Positions 61,495 through 64,000 of a stretch of DNA of 64,000 bases are shown in pieces (within the stretch, counting starts at the first letter, position 1; every line of letters begins with the position of its first letter). The notes below the pieces were generated by a model, which was given only the letters and a program-made list of their open reading frames with translations, made no database searches and was not told the origin of the DNA. Both the position numbers and the translations under genes were made by a program. Source of the DNA: JAENVT01 sp031373785 (GTDB lineage Bacteria > Actinomycetota > Acidimicrobiia > Acidimicrobiales > Ilumatobacteraceae); assembly GCA_031373785.1 (NCBI GenBank), contig JANMNE010000183.1, positions 1-64,000 on the forward strand, given 5' to 3'.

Positions 61495-63729
61495 CTACGC
61501 CTCGGTGACCTCGAACGTGGTCGTCAGTTCTGCCGTCGAGTCGCCGCCGACCCACACGTCGAAGGTCGACGAATCGGAGACCCAATCTCGGGCCGCCGCG
61601 TTCCAATAGCGCCGTTCGTTCGGCCCGACCGGGAACTGGATCGTGCGAGATTCCCCTGCGGCGAGCGTGACCCGCGAGAAGCCCTTGAGCTCGCGTACGG
61701 GGCGCGACGCCGTGCCAGATCGTTGGTGGATGTAGAGCTGGACGACCTCGTCGCCGCCTCGATCCGCCGTGTTCGTCACCTCGACCGACACCAGGACCGT
61801 CCCGTCGGTAGTGGTGGACGGTTGATCGACCGTCAGGTTGCTGTACTCGAAACGGCCGTAGCTCAAGCCATAGCCGAACGGGAACAGCGGCGCGCCATCC
61901 TCGTCCCAGTATCGCCGCGCCTGGTTCTGGGGCTCGTGCGAAATGGTGTGGGCGTACACCAGCGGCACCTGCCCCACGGTGCGCGGCCACGTGAAGGGCA
62001 GCTTGCCGCCGGGAGAGGCGTCACCGAACAGCAGGTTTGCCGCGGCTGCGCCGCCCTGCGTGCCGGGATACCAGATGTCGAGGAGCGCCGCCACGTGCTC
62101 CGCTGGCCAACGCAGGTCGAGCGGGCGCCCGTTCATGACCAGCAACACCACCGGCGTACCGGTCGCGACGACCGCCTGCAACAGTTCCAGCTGGCGTCCA
62201 GGAAGCTCCAGCGACGACCGCGAGGCAGCCTCGCCGATCATGTTCTGCCACTCGCCGGCGACGACGACGGCAACGTCGGCCGCGCCCGCGAGGTCAACGG
62301 CGTGCTGGAACTCCGCGGCCTCGTCGAACCCCTCGGGATCTTCCGGCCGGTTGCCGCCGAACATGTCGAACATCGAAGGAAACACCCGCTGCACGACGGG
62401 CAGGCCGCGGGCGTGATCGACCCGCACGCCGTGTCCGGCCCTCGCGCGGATGCCGTCCAACACGGTGACCGTCTCGTCGAGATCGAAGTCGAAGACCCAC
62501 GGTCCGATGGTGTCGCGCTTGGAATCGGCGAGCGGGCCGATGACTGCGATCGAACCCAGGTCGGCGACGTCGAGTGGTAAGAGGTTTCCTTCGTTGCGCA
62601 GCAGCACCGCCGATCGTTCTGCGGCAACGCGCGCCACGTCGCGGTGCGCCGGATCGGCGAGCACCACGCGGGCGCGGTCTTCGTCGACGAACGGTGCGTC
62701 GAAGAGGCCCATCCGAATCTTCGCTTCCAGCACGCGCCTCACGCTTGCGTCGACTGCCTGCGGGTCCGCCGCACCTGAGCCCAGCGCCTCGGGCAGGTGT
62801 GCGTAGGCGGGGTCCGCGATTGCCATCTCCATGTCGACGCCCGCGTTGACGGCGCGGGCACCGGCGTCACCGAGATCAGTTGCAAAGTGGTGTGTGACGA
62901 GATTCCGTACGGCGTTGGCATCGCTGACCACGAAACCCTTGAACCCCCACGTGTCGCGCAGCACCTCGGTGAACAGCCAGCGATTGCCCGTGGCCGGTAC
63001 TCCGTTGAGGCCCATGTAGGCGGTCATCACGTTGCCGGCGCCCGCGTCGACCGCCGCCTTGAACGGTGGGAAGTAGGTGTTCCAGAGCTCCGAGTCGGAG
63101 AGGTTGACCTCGTCGTAGTCGCGCCCTCCGATCGCCGCGCCGTACCCGGCGAAGTGCTTCGGGCCGGCAATGACGTGCTCCGGTGCACCCAGCTCGCCAC
63201 CCTGGAAGCCACGAACCTGGGCGACAGCGACCGCAGCGCCGAGATACGGATCTTCGCCGGCGCCCTCGATCATCCGACCCCAACGCGGGTCGCGGGCGAT
63301 GTCGACCATCGGCGCAAAGGTCCAGTGGATGCCGACAGCGCGCGCCTCGCGGGCTGCCATCGTCTGTCCGCGTTCGATCGTCTCGGGATCCCAGGAAGCC
63401 GCCATCGCGATCGGCACGGGAAGGATCGTGCGGAGCCCGTGAACCACGTCGAAGCCGAACAGTACGGGGATGCCGAGGCGGTTGCCTTCGATGGCGAGCC
63501 GCTGGAGACGGTTGATCTCCGCCGGATCGGTGACGAACAATAGCGACCCTGCGGCGCCGTGCTGCAGCGCCGACTCGACCATCCGTGGCTGCTCGTCGCT
63601 GCGGAAGTCGAGCGCTGGGGCAGCATCCCCCGGCAAACGAAAGTAGAAGTACTGGGTGAGCTGGCCGGCCTTCTCTGCCGGTGTCATCTGACTGATCAGC
63701 TCATCGACCTTCGACTGGATCGTGTCCAT
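61495..63729 (-). CDS. bglX: GH3 beta-glucosidase (BglX-like)
   Basis: 744 residues from ATG 63727-63729 with AAGGAG nine bases upstream; no signal peptide, so cytosolic or non-classically exported. GH3 N-domain: VLFGFDVVHGLRTILPVP, FAPMVDIARDPRWGRMIEGAGEDPYL, AGPKHFAGYGA, nucleophile Asp270 in GFKGFVVSDANAV. GH3 C-domain: AERSAVLLRNEGNLLPL, and fibronectin-III-like FnIII domain at the end (GGDEVVQLYIHQRSG, LKGFSRVTLAAGE). Hydrolyses terminal beta-glucose from oligosaccharides. Converges with the peroxiredoxin gene with 5 bases between stops. Confidence 0.93.
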   Translation of the reverse strand: MDTIQSKVDELISQMTPAEKAGQLTQYFYFRLPGDAAPALDFRSDEQPRMVESALQHGAAGSLLFVTDPAEINRLQRLAIEGNRLGIPVLFGFDVVHGLRTILPVPIAMAASWDPETIERGQTMAAREARAVGIHWTFAPMVDIARDPRWGRMIEGAGEDPYLGAAVAVAQVRGFQGGELGAPEHVIAGPKHFAGYGAAIGGRDYDEVNLSDSELWNTYFPPFKAAVDAGAGNVMTAYMGLNGVPATGNRWLFTEVLRDTWGFKGFVVSDANAVRNLVTHHFATDLGDAGARAVNAGVDMEMAIADPAYAHLPEALGSGAADPQAVDASVRRVLEAKIRMGLFDAPFVDEDRARVVLADPAHRDVARVAAERSAVLLRNEGNLLPLDVADLGSIAVIGPLADSKRDTIGPWVFDFDLDETVTVLDGIRARAGHGVRVDHARGLPVVQRVFPSMFDMFGGNRPEDPEGFDEAAEFQHAVDLAGAADVAVVVAGEWQNMIGEAASRSSLELPGRQLELLQAVVATGTPVVLLVMNGRPLDLRWPAEHVAALLDIWYPGTQGGAAAANLLFGDASPGGKLPFTWPRTVGQVPLVYAHTISHEPQNQARRYWDEDGAPLFPFGYGLSYGRFEYSNLTVDQPSTTTDGTVLVSVEVTNTADRGGDEVVQLYIHQRSGTASRPVRELKGFSRVTLAAGESRTIQFPVGPNERRYWNAAARDWVSDSSTFDVWVGGDSTAELTTTFEVTEA

Positions 63730-63775
63730 CCAATTCTCCTTCCGGCCTTGTGAGGCGAAATGAATAGCCCGGTGA

Positions 63776-64000
63776 TCACCGACTCTGGTGCAACGAAGCC
63801 TCCCGAGCGGCAACGATAGACCGGACGTTCTCGACGCATGAGTTCCAGATCCCCACGGGGTCGGAGCCAACAGCGAAGCTCGGAATGTTTTGCAACGGCC
63901 AGGTCGCGCCGTGCGAGGTCAAACAATCGTTCATCGAGGACTGGGTGAGGCTCTCCAGCTCACCAAAGCTTTGACCACTGGCCGCTGGGGTCGCCGAGCA
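63776..64000 (-). CDS. C-terminal part of an unidentified protein (gene enters from the right)
   Basis: Minus strand is open from the window edge to a stop at 63776-63778 and reads ASGQSFGELESLTQSSMND, CLTSHGATWPLQNIPSFAVG, SDPVGIWNSCVENVRSIVAA, REASLHQSR. It looks like protein but family is unknown; two Cys suggest a secreted protein. It ends 46 bases upstream of bglX on the same strand and might be cotranscribed. Confidence 0.4.
   Translation of the reverse strand, partial: CSATPAASGQSFGELESLTQSSMNDCLTSHGATWPLQNIPSFAVGSDPVGIWNSCVENVRSIVAAREASLHQSR

Noticed and set aside
1..64000. CRISPR arrays, insertion sequences, integrase, rRNA
   Set aside because: No regularly spaced direct repeats, transposase or recombinase motifs, or rRNA-like sequence were found on either strand.

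Overview
The window looks like chromosome of a high-GC, single-membrane actinobacterium, most plausibly an Acidimicrobiia or Ilumatobacteraceae-type lineage. The reasons are strongly GC-biased codons, GTG starts, an LPXTG-type wall anchor, a Tad/Flp pilus locus without an outer-membrane secretin, SARP/BTAD and LuxR-ATPase regulators, and many secreted proteins with no close functional name. The lineage is inferred; no rRNA gene or intact tRNA gene lies in the window. || Layout. 1-8.8 kb: accessory region with a broken membrane-protein gene, gene fragments, three secreted proteins, a large LuxR-type ATPase regulator and three of four copies of a repeat made from the 3' half of tRNA-Ala(GGC). 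8.8-12.5 kb (minus strand): an ATP-grasp ligase coupled to an MFS transporter with a cyclic-nucleotide-binding tail, and a Fic-type gene cut off before its catalytic domain. 12.8-21.2 kb: a tightly coupled seven-gene operon with a nucleoside/purine-type ABC importer, YgeW-like carbamoyltransferase, YgeY-like M20 hydrolase and carbamate kinase, which reads as a salvage and energy module ending in ATP from carbamoyl phosphate. 21.2-21.9 kb: an aldehyde dehydrogenase fragment abutting a GntR/FCD fragment, then repeat copy D. 22-28.6 kb: a 2217-residue Ig-like repeat surface protein divergent from a SARP/AAA regulator (28.9-32.4 kb). 32.5-38.2 kb: small secreted proteins, a DUF1326/DUF2182 group, an orphan azlD and a large membrane protein. 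38.5-48.9 kb: a soluble histidine kinase and response regulator, then a complete Tad pilus locus with duplicated pilins and a vWA-TadB fusion. 49-50.2 kb: debris of a peroxiredoxin and a subtilase. 50.3-57.9 kb: a 2558-residue SpaA-like/DUF11 adhesin ending in LPRTG. 58-64 kb: flavin-fold, SRPBCC and CPBP protease genes, a broken GGDEF gene, a peroxiredoxin with in-frame TGA at its catalytic cysteine position, and a GH3 beta-glucosidase. || Main points for follow-up. (1) The gene at 61025-61489 is intact apart from one TGA exactly where thioredoxin-fold peroxiredoxins carry the peroxidatic Cys, so it is a candidate selenoprotein; the YgeW/YgeY families in the same window are known to co-occur with selenium-dependent molybdenum hydroxylase systems. 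(2) Four partial tRNA-Ala copies, three sharing a non-tRNA left flank and two a terminator hairpin, mostly sit in gene debris and look like scars of integrative elements or a tRNA-derived repeat family. (3) One 18-bp palindromic motif occurs upstream of the Ig-like giant and SARP genes, the kinase next to the Tad locus, and the LPRTG giant gene, suggesting one regulator for the surface structures.
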